Below, one piece after another: positions 9,618 to 17,722 of a stretch of 52,196 nucleotides of DNA; position 1 is the stretch's first letter; each line of letters begins with the position of its first letter. The DNA is from Paludibacteraceae bacterium (GTDB taxonomy: Bacteria > Bacteroidota > Bacteroidia > Bacteroidales > Paludibacteraceae), in assembly GCA_905233375.1 (NCBI GenBank), contig CAJOEJ010000013.1, forward strand, positions 31,434 through 83,629. Reading direction: 5' to 3'. A program made the position numbers and the translations under genes. Below the pieces are notes generated by a model. The model was not told the DNA's origin. It did no database searches and was given only the letters and a program-made list of their open reading frames with translations.

Positions 9618-9660
9618 CTTTTGAATGATTTAGAGTTTTGCGAGTCAAATCATTCAAAAG
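9618..9660 (+). repeat. Perfect 14-bp inverted repeat (hairpin)
   Basis: CTTTTGAATGATTT (9618-9631) is the exact reverse complement of AAATCATTCAAAAG (9647-9660) across a 15-base loop. No T-run follows, so it is not a classical terminator. It is preceded by AAAAAACAAACAAAACCC, much like the run before the inverted repeat at 278. It lies about 80 bases before the small ORF at 9743 and may be a leader or RNA-stability structure. Confidence 0.7.
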
Positions 9661-9742
9661 ACATACACATAAAAAAGATGTCCATCGGGCAAAAGAGTGG
9701 TCAGATGGGCAGATGTATGAAACTAATTAATTACTATAATAG

Positions 9743-9904
9743 ATGAAAAAGATGTATAAACAACCTGAAATGGAGATTTTCCAAGTCGAGCCCATGACTA
9801 TTATGAATGTTAGCATCGGAGAAGGAACTGGCGGTACAGAAGAGTTAGGCGGAGGAGGCGGCGGACCGCAGGTCGGTGATGCACCCAAACGCCGGGTTTT
9901 CTAA
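9743..9904 (+). CDS. Small glycine-rich protein (53 aa)
   Basis: ATG 9743 to TAA 9902-9904 encodes 53 residues: MKKMYKQPEMEIFQVEPM, then a stretch with IGEGTGGTEELGGGGGG, ending DAPKRRVF. Short proteins of the form MKK-Y-x-P-x-E followed by a Gly-rich tail are common hypotheticals in Bacteroidales, often near large surface proteins; their function is unknown to me. The clear split into a conserved-looking N-terminus and a Gly-rich C-terminus resembles a leader-plus-core peptide, but no modification enzyme is nearby. No strong promoter is visible. Transcription may come from read-through or an unrecognised start. Confidence 0.6.
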   Translation: MKKMYKQPEMEIFQVEPMTIMNVSIGEGTGGTEELGGGGGGPQVGDAPKRRVF

Positions 9905-10015
9905 GTTTAGTGTGTGCGCACATTGAAGCGGTGCGCAACTATGCAGTCAGTCGGCGGTGTGTCTTAAATGACGCACCGCCGATTGTGCGAGAATATGGAG
10001 GAAAAGGAGGGAAAA

Positions 10016-10166
10016 AGTACAAAGTGACAAAGCCAATTAAAGGTACAAAGGGACAAGGTACAATGTACAAAGGAACAAGGTACAATGTACAAAGGGACAA
10101 GGTACAATGTACAAAGGAACAAGGTACAATGTACAAAGGGACAAGGTACAATGTACAAAGAGGGGA
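10016..10166. repeat. GTACAAAG/GGACAAG/GTACAATG tandem tract
   Basis: About 150 bases, with regular alternation of GTACAAAG, GGACAAG or GAACAAG, and GTACAATG from about 10040. This is the most regular example of the family in the window, with an overall period near 23 nt. The frame at 9910-10215 reads through it (KGTRYNVQ-like repeats) and is not considered a gene. In the same frame the unit spells the end of the T9SS tail of the GH16 at 18994-20519. Confidence 0.9.
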
Positions 10167-10179
10167 AAATGCTCATACT

Positions 10180-10191
10180 AAGTACGTACTT
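10180..10191. promoter_or_regulatory. 12-bp palindrome AAGTACGTACTT
   Basis: A perfect palindrome directly after the repeat tract and followed by T7. It shares AGTAC and GTACT half-sites with the operator-like sites at 49622-49721. A TACTTTTG box (10253-10260) without a clear -33 element lies about 60 bases further on. It could be an operator or part of a terminator; both are weakly supported. Confidence 0.3.
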
Positions 10192-10283
10192 TTTTTCGGG
10201 GTGAGGAGATGGTAAATAGCTGTGAATCAGGGATAAGAGTGATACTTAAACGTACTTTTGTGCCGTAGTGCGGGCGGAAGGAG

Positions 10284-10314
10284 TTGCGTATGTAAGAAAA
10301 AAGCAGTAATTTTG
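10284..10314 (+). promoter_or_regulatory. Upstream promoter of the glucan locus (P1)
   Basis: A TTG -33 element (10284-10286) lies 20 bases before TAATTTTG (10307-10314). The stretch TTGCGTATGTAAGAAAAAAG strongly resembles the promoters at 203 and 49737. RNA from here would have a leader of nearly 190 bases before susC with no ORF longer than seven codons. It could be a regulatory leader or a separate small RNA. Confidence 0.55.
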
Positions 10315-10445
10315 CAGTCGATTAATCAAGTTGACGAAGTAGCGTAAGAATTTGTTTTGGTCTAAAATATCCCAAAATGAACCCAAAAATCCAATACTGA
10401 TGCCATGAATAGAAAATAAACATGTTGCATAACATATGCAAAAAC

Positions 10446-10476
10446 TTGCGTGAGTGAAAAAAAATGAGTAACTTTG
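10446..10476 (+). promoter_or_regulatory. Proximal promoter of the glucan locus (P2)
   Basis: TTG (10446-10448) and TAACTTTG (10469-10476) are separated by exactly 20 bases. The predicted transcription start near 10483 leaves a leader of about 27 bases before the susC ATG at 10510. This is the best candidate for the main promoter of the plus-strand operon reaching 33481. P1 looks like a diverged copy of the same promoter sequence. Confidence 0.75.
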
Positions 10477-10509
10477 CAGCGTTTTAACCAACAACAATAA
10501 ATCATTCTC

Positions 10510-13500
10510 ATGAAAAAAAGAATTTCATTACTGGCCGTACTGTCGTTTCTGGCGCTTGGTATATGGGCGCAGACGTTGACGGTTACGGGTGTTGTGATGG
10601 CTCAGGACGAGCCGGATCCGGTGATCGGTGCGAACGTGATGATCAAAGGCACGACGAACGGAACCATCACTGATTTTGACGGTAATTTTTCATTACAAGC
10701 GAAGGTGGGCGATGTACTGCAGGTATCGTATATCGGCTATCGTCCGCAGGACATCAAGGTGGTAAATGCGGGTCCGATCAAGGTCACTCTGGCACCGGAC
10801 AACGTACAGCTGCAGGAAGTGGTGGCTATCGGTTACGGAACGATGAAGAAGAGCGACCTGACGGGTGCGGTATCGTCCATCAAGGCGGACGACCTGATGA
10901 AAGCTCCCGTGTCGGGTCTGGACCAGGCGTTGCAGGGTCGTGCTGCGGGTGTGACGGTGACGAGCAACTCGGGTCAGCCGGGTGAAGGCGCCACGATCCG
11001 TATTCGCGGTATCGGTTCGGCGATGGGTGGCAATGACCCGCTGTATGTAGTGGATGGCGTGATCACCGGTGATATCAAATGGCTGTCACCGACCGACATC
11101 AAGTCGATGGAAATTCTGAAAGACGCTTCGGCAGCCGCCATCTACGGTAGCCGCGGTGCGAACGGTGTAATCCTGATTACGACCAAATCGGGTGGCGACG
11201 GCAAGGTGAACATCAATTTCGATGCATACTGGGGTTTCCAGAACCGCTGGAAGAAGATGGACGTGTTGGGCTCCAAAGATTTTGCGGAGACGGAGTTGCG
11301 TATCGGCGCTATGCGTAACGGCGCCGAGGAGATCGCGTACTATCAGCAGAACGGTTTCCGTCCGTGGCTGAACATGTACAAACTCGGAAACGCCGATATC
11401 ACCAAGATCAGCGAGTATTATCCGATCAATTTTGACTATACGAACCAAGAGACGGACTGGCAGGACGAGGTGTTCCGCGCCAATGCGTTCATGCACAACT
11501 ACAACCTGTCGTTTGACGGCGGCAGCGACAAAGGACATTATGCGTTGTCGGCATCCTATTTTGGTCAGGAAGGAACGATCGTCGGCAGTAACTACAACCG
11601 CTTCACGCTGCGTCTGAACTCGGATTTCAAGGTACGCGAGTGGTTGAAGATAGGCGAGCATTTCTCGGTTGTTTCTTCGTACGGCCGCAACGCGATGAAC
11701 AACAGTTCGTCGGCGGGTGCGTCCATGATCAGTGCGGCGTTAGCGATGGCACCGTGGGATCCGGTCTATTATCCGAAGGGTTCGGTGAACAAGAACGGCA
11801 AAGATATGTCAGGCGACTACTCGGCAGGTTCGAACTTCAAGAACGTGACGAACCCGTATCAGATGGCGTTCAACAGCGAGCCGATGAACCGTTCGGAGCG
11901 CGCAATCGGTGATGTATTCTTCGACATCACTCCGGTGAAGGGTCTGACGATCCATGCCGCTATCTCGGCTGACTACGGCGTTTCGCGCTACCGCACGTTC
12001 ACTTATCCGAACACCTATACCAGTTATAATGCATCGGACATCAACTTCCTTTCGTCGAGCATGGAGCGTTCGCTGACCCTGTTGGAGGAGGCGACGGTGA
12101 CTTATGCCCGCGAGATAGGCAAGCATAACTTCAGCGTGATGGCGGGTCAGACGTGGTCGGAATACAACTACTACAGCATAGGCGGTTCGGGTTCGACCAT
12201 TCTGAATCCGATCCCGAGCAACTGGTATCTGAACCGTGTGACGGACGACCAGACCTACGCCTCGGACGGAGTGGCACGTACACGCCGTCTGTCGTTCCTC
12301 GGGCGTGTGTTCTACAGCTACGACAGCCGTTATATGATCACCGCCAACTTCCGTGCAGACGCTTCGAGCAAGTTCACCAAGGATCCGTGGGGCATGTTCC
12401 CCTCGCTGGCGGTAGCATGGCGTCTGAGCGAAGAGCCGTTTATGAAGAATCTGAATCTGGAATGGTTGGATAACATCAAGTTCCGTGCCGGCTTCGGTCA
12501 GGTAGGTAACGACGGTGTTCCCGCGAGCGCGTTCCAATATACGATGGAATCGTCGGTGAACGTATTCTACGGCTATCCGTTAGGTCCGGACCAGAACTCC
12601 GGCAATGCGACGGGCGGCGCGGCAGTGCTGACGCTGGTGGATGAGAACGGCAAATGGGAGACAAACCAGCAATGGGATGCAGGTGTCGATTTCTCCTTCT
12701 GGAACGGCAAGTTAAGCGGTACGATCGACTATTTCCGCCGCGATACGAAGGATGCGCTCCTTTATGTGAACGCTCCTGCGCATGTGGGCAACCGCTATTC
12801 GCTGGTGAAGAACGTAGGTAACATCCGCAATGAAGGTGTTGAGGTCACGTTGGGTCACGACAACACGGTGGGCAAGATTCATTACAATATCGGCGTGAAT
12901 TTCAGTTTCCTGCATAACGAGCTGACGAAGCTGAACGGCGGTTCACCGCTATGGGGCGACCGTACGAAGACGGATGAAGGCATGGCGCTGAACTCGTTCT
13001 GGGGTTACACCTACGAGGGTATTTACCAGACGGACCAGGAGGCGTTGGACCAGTTGTATTCCTATACGGCAGAGGAGATCGGCGTTCATGCCGGTGATGC
13101 CCGTTACAAAGACATGAACGGAGACGGCAAGTTAGACGAGAACGACAAGACGGTGATCGGTAATCCGTTCCCGAAAATGACGTACGGTATCAACTTTGGA
13201 ATGGACTTGTACGGCGTGGATATCCAGTTGTTCTTCCAAGGCGCTGCGGGCAACAGCATCTACAACGTACAGCGCCAGATGTTGGAGGGTGACGGAAGCG
13301 GCTATGCGCTGGCAAGTTACATGAAAGACAATGTATGGGTCGGTTATACGACCGCGGTCCAGAACGCGATGATATCAGCCGGTGTCAATCCGTTCGATTT
13401 AGAGAACCGGAACGGTACGATTCCTAATCCGTTAGGCAGTCCGACGAACACGGAGAACTCGACCCGTTTCATTGAAGACGGCAGCTATCTGCGTCTGAAG

Positions 13501-13701
13501 AACCTGCAGATCGGTTATACGTTCCCGATGAAATGGACCCAGAAGTTCCGTTGCAGCCGTTTGCGTCTGTATGCTACGGCAAGCAACCTGTTCACTATCA
13601 CGAAGTACAAAGGTTATGATCCGGAAGTAGGCGGCGGCGTGGATTACGGAAACTATCCGCAGAGCCGTACGTTCACGTTCGGATTAAATGCGACGTTCTG
13701 A
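10510..13701 (+). CDS. susC: SusC-family TonB-dependent oligosaccharide transporter
   Basis: An outer-membrane, TonB-dependent importer of 1063 residues, a normal length for a SusC without an STN domain. A signal peptide ends at about GIWAQ (residue 21). A carboxypeptidase-regulatory-like domain follows (about 23-100, IGANVMIKGTTNGTITD). Next come a TonB-box-like EVVAIGYGT, then a plug domain (IRIRGIGS, PLYVVDGV, AAAIYGSRGANGVILITTK) and a 22-strand barrel ending in LNATF. It is the first gene of the operon and pairs with the SusD that follows. Given the neighbouring GH16, GH128 and GH81 genes, the substrate is inferred to be beta-1,3-gluco-oligosaccharides. Regulation is expected at P1 and P2, but no HTCS or other sensor is in the window. 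Confidence 0.95.
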   Translation: MKKRISLLAVLSFLALGIWAQTLTVTGVVMAQDEPDPVIGANVMIKGTTNGTITDFDGNFSLQAKVGDVLQVSYIGYRPQDIKVVNAGPIKVTLAPDNVQLQEVVAIGYGTMKKSDLTGAVSSIKADDLMKAPVSGLDQALQGRAAGVTVTSNSGQPGEGATIRIRGIGSAMGGNDPLYVVDGVITGDIKWLSPTDIKSMEILKDASAAAIYGSRGANGVILITTKSGGDGKVNINFDAYWGFQNRWKKMDVLGSKDFAETELRIGAMRNGAEEIAYYQQNGFRPWLNMYKLGNADITKISEYYPINFDYTNQETDWQDEVFRANAFMHNYNLSFDGGSDKGHYALSASYFGQEGTIVGSNYNRFTLRLNSDFKVREWLKIGEHFSVVSSYGRNAMNNSSSAGASMISAALAMAPWDPVYYPKGSVNKNGKDMSGDYSAGSNFKNVTNPYQMAFNSEPMNRSERAIGDVFFDITPVKGLTIHAAISADYGVSRYRTFTYPNTYTSYNASDINFLSSSMERSLTLLEEATVTYAREIGKHNFSVMAGQTWSEYNYYSIGGSGSTILNPIPSNWYLNRVTDDQTYASDGVARTRRLSFLGRVFYSYDSRYMITANFRADASSKFTKDPWGMFPSLAVAWRLSEEPFMKNLNLEWLDNIKFRAGFGQVGNDGVPASAFQYTMESSVNVFYGYPLGPDQNSGNATGGAAVLTLVDENGKWETNQQWDAGVDFSFWNGKLSGTIDYFRRDTKDALLYVNAPAHVGNRYSLVKNVGNIRNEGVEVTLGHDNTVGKIHYNIGVNFSFLHNELTKLNGGSPLWGDRTKTDEGMALNSFWGYTYEGIYQTDQEALDQLYSYTAEEIGVHAGDARYKDMNGDGKLDENDKTVIGNPFPKMTYGINFGMDLYGVDIQLFFQGAAGNSIYNVQRQMLEGDGSGYALASYMKDNVWVGYTTAVQNAMISAGVNPFDLENRNGTIPNPLGSPTNTENSTRFIEDGSYLRLKNLQIGYTFPMKWTQKFRCSRLRLYATASNLFTITKYKGYDPEVGGGVDYGNYPQSRTFTFGLNATF

Positions 13702-13737
13702 GAAAAAAGTTGAAAGTTGATAGTTTAAAGTTGAAAG
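13702..13737. repeat. TTGAAAG-type repeat between susC and susD
   Basis: TTGAAAGTTGATAGTTTAAAGTTGAAAG fills the gap between the susC stop and the susD start. The same family occurs inside the phosphorylase gene (23139-23173), at 22871-22896 and, reversed, at 28436-28463 and 47676-47735. Confidence 0.8.
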
Positions 13738-13746
13738 ATGCAAGTT

Positions 13747-15369
13747 ATGAAAACAAAATATTTCTCTGTGATTATCGTTCTCTGTTCCGTGCTTTGCCTA
13801 TCGGGTTGCAAGGATTACCTGACAGAGATAGAACCGGGCAAGACGCTGTTGGCTGATTACTACACGTCTACGGCAGCCGCTGTACAGAATGTAACCGGTT
13901 GTTACGTGCCGCTTATGTGGGAGTACAACAACACCTATCTGAGCGAGTGGTTTATCGGCGATATCGCGAGTGACGATGCGCTCAAGGGAGGCGGCAGCAC
14001 GACCGACATGTCTGATGCGTACGATATCGAGAACTGGCGTACGACCGACCAGAACACCCTGCTGCTCGATTTCTACCGTGCCCAGTTCCAGGGTGTGGGC
14101 CGATGCAATCTGGCATTGGAGAATATCGAGAAGATGGCACTTGGTGTCGATGAGGAGTTTACGCCGGAGATGAAGAACCGTCTGTTGGGCGAGATACATT
14201 TCCTGCGTGCGTACTATTATTTCCGTCTCGTGCGTGTGTTTGCCGGTGTCCCGATGCCGTTGTCGGTATTAAATTCTTCGGAAGAATGGGGTCTGTCCCG
14301 TGCATCGGTGGATGCCGTCTATACGCAGATTCTCAAAGATTTAGAGTTCGCTAATGCGAACCTCTGGCTGAAGAGCAAGTACACGGAGGCGGATCTTGGT
14401 CGTGCCACCAAAGGTGCGGCACAGGCTATGCTGATGAAGGTGAACCTGTACATGGCTTCGCCGTACTGGCAGAAATACAGTCTGAGCAAGCCGGCAGCGG
14501 ACTGCTACAAAGATGCGAAGGCTTGGGGTGATTCGATTATCGCTTCCGGTGAATATTCGCTCTGCCCCAACTATGAGGATAATTTCACTGTAGCGGGCGA
14601 GAACGGTCCGGAGTCCGTATTCGAGATCCAGTATGCAGAGGTTGCGTGGGGCGATTACGGCGAGGGCTTCGGTTTTACGGCAGGCAGTTTCACCCAGATT
14701 CTTATGCGTAGCCGTAATTCGGAGATTGGCGGCGGCTGGGGTTTTGACCACCCGACGCAGGACCTGTATGATGAGTTCGAAACCGCCGATTCTCTCCGTC
14801 GCGATGTAGCGATTCTCATTCCTTCGGTGAAGATCGACTCCGCATATCAGGCGCAGTCGGATGAGACCTATCTGGGCAATAACATGCTCAATAACAAATA
14901 CGGCATGTACCGCGATCCCGAGTCGATAGGCGGCGGTTACGGCAAATGGAGTTTGCATGCCAGCCGTGGTCCGCTGAACAACAAGCAGATCCGTTACGCG
15001 GATGTGCTGCTGATGTACGCGGAGGCTTGTTTGGGCGCCAGCGATGCCGGAACGGCAAAGACGTATATCGACCAAGTGCGTGCCCGTGTCGGTCTGGCTC
15101 CTTGTGCGGCAGCGGATGATGCCACTTTGCGTCACGAGCGCCGCTGCGAGTTGGCGATGGAAGGTCACCGCTGGTTTGACCTGGTCCGCTGGGAAGGAGT
15201 GGACGGTAACGGTCTGAAAGCACACATGGATGCGTACAAACAGAAAGAGACCGCCGATGCACAACACCACATGCAGGAGTTCGTTGCCGGCAAGCATGAG
15301 ATATTTCCGATCCCGCAAGAGGAGATTCAGTTAAATCCGACTCCAATGGAGCAAAATCCAAAATATTAA
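13747..15369 (+). CDS. susD: SusD/RagB-family surface glycan-binding lipoprotein
   Basis: It forms the lid over SusC and binds glycans at the cell surface. I place the start at ATG 13747 (MKTKYFSV), nine bases inside the longest frame. This gives a 540-residue lipoprotein with lipobox LCLSGC and the lipidated Cys at 21; the first ATG at 13738 lies at the edge of the TTGAAAG repeat. Family hallmarks are LGEIHFLRAYYYFRLV, the TPR-like helices, RYADVLLMYAEACL and MEGHRWFDLVRW. The length is typical of the family. It is co-transcribed with susC, and the next gene begins 25 bases after its stop. Confidence 0.95.
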   Translation: MKTKYFSVIIVLCSVLCLSGCKDYLTEIEPGKTLLADYYTSTAAAVQNVTGCYVPLMWEYNNTYLSEWFIGDIASDDALKGGGSTTDMSDAYDIENWRTTDQNTLLLDFYRAQFQGVGRCNLALENIEKMALGVDEEFTPEMKNRLLGEIHFLRAYYYFRLVRVFAGVPMPLSVLNSSEEWGLSRASVDAVYTQILKDLEFANANLWLKSKYTEADLGRATKGAAQAMLMKVNLYMASPYWQKYSLSKPAADCYKDAKAWGDSIIASGEYSLCPNYEDNFTVAGENGPESVFEIQYAEVAWGDYGEGFGFTAGSFTQILMRSRNSEIGGGWGFDHPTQDLYDEFETADSLRRDVAILIPSVKIDSAYQAQSDETYLGNNMLNNKYGMYRDPESIGGGYGKWSLHASRGPLNNKQIRYADVLLMYAEACLGASDAGTAKTYIDQVRARVGLAPCAAADDATLRHERRCELAMEGHRWFDLVRWEGVDGNGLKAHMDAYKQKETADAQHHMQEFVAGKHEIFPIPQEEIQLNPTPMEQNPKY

Positions 15370-15394
15370 TTAACTTTAAAAACTCAACAACATT

Positions 15395-16381
15395 ATGAAA
15401 GCAAACAAATTTTTTGCAATCGCAACGGCTGCGCTGACCCTGATCGGTTTCAGTGCATGTAACCAACCGAACAACAACAATCCTGAGACTCCGGATCAGG
15501 AGGAAACGTTAGCTCTGAATCCGACCTCTCTGCAGTTAGAGGAGGAAGAGGAAGGCACTATTGAAGCTACCGTAGCTGCTACCTGGGTAAGCAGCGACGC
15601 AGAAGTAGCCAGTGTTACTCCGGCTAACAACGACGGCAAGTCCGCCAAGGTGAAAGCGCTGAAGGCAGGTAGCGCCGTTATTTCCGCAACGACCCAAGGC
15701 GGTCAGACGAAGACCTGTATTGTTGTCGTAAAGGCTAAAGGCGGTCAAGGCGGCGGTGAAGGCGCACAGTTGAAGGGCAGCCAAGTATGGCCGGTTATCC
15801 TCGATGGTCCGACTGCTGAGGCAAATGCATCGAAGATCGTGGCAGATTTCCGTCCGAACGATGTAGACCAGTTCCTGTACAACTGGAATGTAGAGGGAAA
15901 TGCTGACTTGCTGACCTACACTGACGGAAATGCTACCGGTTTGAACTTTCATGGTAACACAGAAGGTTATCTCGCATGGCTTGTAGGTGCTTACGGCTGG
16001 GCAGGCGCAGGCTTTAACATCAAATCGCAAGCCGGTATCGAGGCAGCTGAGGCTCTCCGCCAGGCTATCATCGCCAGCCCGGATAACTACTTCTTGCACT
16101 TGGCTATGAAATCGACCGATACCTACAGCCATTGCTTCTATTTCCTGGATAACGAGGCTACCAAGTTCGTTATCGGAAATCACAGTGTATATGACGGTCC
16201 GGTTTATCAGGATTTCACCCGTGACGGTGCATGGCACGAGTTTGATGTACCTCTGTCCAACTATGCAAGAGCCTTGGGTAACAAGAGCATTTCCGGTGCT
16301 TTGAACCTGTTTGTTCTTCTGTCAGAGGGTACGCAGGGCGCACAACTCAACCTCGACGCTGTTTACTTCTACAAGAAATAA
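15395..16381 (+). CDS. Surface glycan-binding lipoprotein (SusE-position), Big2 domain
   Basis: A 328-residue lipoprotein with a signal peptide and lipobox ending IGFSAC (Cys 22). An Asn/Pro/Glu-rich linker leads to a bacterial Ig-like (Big2) domain (about 38-113, with the pattern S-x-A-x-V-A-S-V and KALKAGSAVISA). A Gly-rich hinge follows near 116-123, then a beta-rich C-terminal domain (about 127-328) that ends in LDAVYFYKK. The position directly after susD and the Ig-plus-beta-sandwich layout fit a surface glycan-binding protein that hands beta-glucan to SusCD. No catalytic motif is visible. The assignment rests on gene order and architecture; the C-terminal domain is not matched to a named carbohydrate-binding family. 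Confidence 0.75.
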   Translation: MKANKFFAIATAALTLIGFSACNQPNNNNPETPDQEETLALNPTSLQLEEEEEGTIEATVAATWVSSDAEVASVTPANNDGKSAKVKALKAGSAVISATTQGGQTKTCIVVVKAKGGQGGGEGAQLKGSQVWPVILDGPTAEANASKIVADFRPNDVDQFLYNWNVEGNADLLTYTDGNATGLNFHGNTEGYLAWLVGAYGWAGAGFNIKSQAGIEAAEALRQAIIASPDNYFLHLAMKSTDTYSHCFYFLDNEATKFVIGNHSVYDGPVYQDFTRDGAWHEFDVPLSNYARALGNKSISGALNLFVLLSEGTQGAQLNLDAVYFYKK

Positions 16382-16399
16382 GGTAAATAAGCTTTTGGT

Positions 16400-16424
16400 C
16401 ATAGGGGGCTGAACACCCCCTATG
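16400..16424 (+). terminator. Intra-operon GC-rich hairpin
   Basis: CATAGGGGG (16400-16408) pairs perfectly with CCCCCTATG (16416-16424) across a 7-base loop. No T-run follows. It lies between the binding-protein gene and the first GH16 gene. It could slow 3'-to-5' decay or partly attenuate transcription, so that susC, susD and the binding protein are made in excess over the enzymes. Confidence 0.65.
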
Positions 16425-16447
16425 GTCTCTATATAAATGTTAATACG

Positions 16448-17722
16448 ATGAAAAAGATCTTTCCTCTTATTCTCTTTGCTGTTCTGCTGGCAGCCTGTAC
16501 GAATCCCGATCAGGAGCCGGTAGTGAACATTGCGATCAGCCCTGTGACGGTGCAAATGAAAGTCGGGGATATCACGACCCTTGAAGTGACGGGCGCTACG
16601 GCGAACATCGTCTGGACCTCTTCGAATGAAGAAGTGGCAACGGTCTATCACGGTGTAGTAACCGCGAAGGCGATTGGTACGACCGAGGTCATTGCGTCGG
16701 TAGGTAAATCTTCCGCGACCTGTATCGTTTATGTCACCGGTACCGACGGCGCGTCCTTACGTATTAGTCCGCCGGTGGTCACGCTCAAGCCGGGTGAGGA
16801 GTACGATTTCAAGTACGGAAACACCTACGACCTGGAACTGACCTGGAGCAGTTCCGACCCGTCGGTGGCTACTATTGACCAGACGGGTCATGTCACGGCG
16901 GTCGCACCGGGTAATACGACCATCACATTAGCTACGAGTGTAGAAAGTGTGACGGCACAAGTGTCGGTGGAACATAGTTGGGGCGAATACACGATGGTCT
17001 GGTCCGACGAGTTCAACGGCACGGAACTGGATGAGTCCGTATGGAGCTATAACACCGGTGGTGGCGGCTGGGGAAACAACGAGAAACAGTACTACACCTC
17101 CCGTCAGGAGAATATCCGCGTGCAGAACGGTTGTCTGGAGATAGAAGCGCGCAAAGAGCAGTACGAGAACAATGAATATACGTCTGCGCGTATCATGTCG
17201 AAGAGCAAGAAGACGTTTACGTACGGCAAGATGGAATCGCGTATCAAGTTCCCCGGCGGTAAAGGAACATGGCCGGCATACTGGATGATGGGTAACAGCG
17301 GCAACTGGCCCAACTGCGGCGAGATCGATATTATTGAGCATGTAGGAAACCTGGACAAGCGGGCATCGTTTGCATTGCACACGGTGATGAAAAACGGGAC
17401 GAAAGGCAACAACTGGTCCAAGACCCAGTGGTTTGACTATGATCTGTCCGCCGATTTCCATGTGTATGCCGTTGAATGGGCACAAGAAGAGCAAGACGGC
17501 AAGGATGTGATCCGGTTCTTTGTCGATGATGTGCAATATGCGGAAGTATGGGAAGAGCAGATAGACAACAACGACTACTGGCCGTTCAACAAGCCGTTCT
17601 TCTTCATCTATAACTTGGCGATAGGCGGAAACATGGGCGGACAGGTAGATGACGCTATCTTCGACCAACCGAGAATCATGTACGTTGACTGGTTACGCGT
17701 ATGGCAAAGGCAGGAACAATGA
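16448..17722 (+). CDS. GH16 endo-beta-1,3-glucanase lipoprotein with two Big2 domains
   Basis: A laminarinase-type GH16 enzyme expected to cut internal bonds of beta-1,3-glucan at the cell surface. The 424-residue product has a signal peptide with lipobox VLLAAC (Cys 17). Two Big2 Ig-like domains follow (about 24-97 and 103-175), then a GH16 jelly-roll (about 178-424). The catalytic signature GEIDIIEH is intact: nucleophile E292, helper D294, acid/base E297. WSDEFNG and WPAYWMMG are further family marks. The two Ig modules probably act as a spacer from the membrane. Its stop overlaps the preferred start of the next gene by four bases (ATGA), so the two are likely translationally coupled. Confidence 0.92.
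   Translation: MKKIFPLILFAVLLAACTNPDQEPVVNIAISPVTVQMKVGDITTLEVTGATANIVWTSSNEEVATVYHGVVTAKAIGTTEVIASVGKSSATCIVYVTGTDGASLRISPPVVTLKPGEEYDFKYGNTYDLELTWSSSDPSVATIDQTGHVTAVAPGNTTITLATSVESVTAQVSVEHSWGEYTMVWSDEFNGTELDESVWSYNTGGGGWGNNEKQYYTSRQENIRVQNGCLEIEARKEQYENNEYTSARIMSKSKKTFTYGKMESRIKFPGGKGTWPAYWMMGNSGNWPNCGEIDIIEHVGNLDKRASFALHTVMKNGTKGNNWSKTQWFDYDLSADFHVYAVEWAQEEQDGKDVIRFFVDDVQYAEVWEEQIDNNDYWPFNKPFFFIYNLAIGGNMGGQVDDAIFDQPRIMYVDWLRVWQRQEQ

Noticed and set aside
9743..9904. Confident call of a modified peptide (RiPP) precursor
   Set aside because: The leader/core look is suggestive, but no maturation or transport gene lies nearby.
9910..10215. 101-codon plus-strand frame
   Set aside because: More than half is repeat-derived (KGTRYNVQ units) and no promoter or start context is visible. 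It is better explained as a repeat tract.
10246..10497. 83-codon minus-strand frame upstream of susC
   Set aside because: It lies across two plus-strand promoters, and its internal similarity comes from the promoter duplication.
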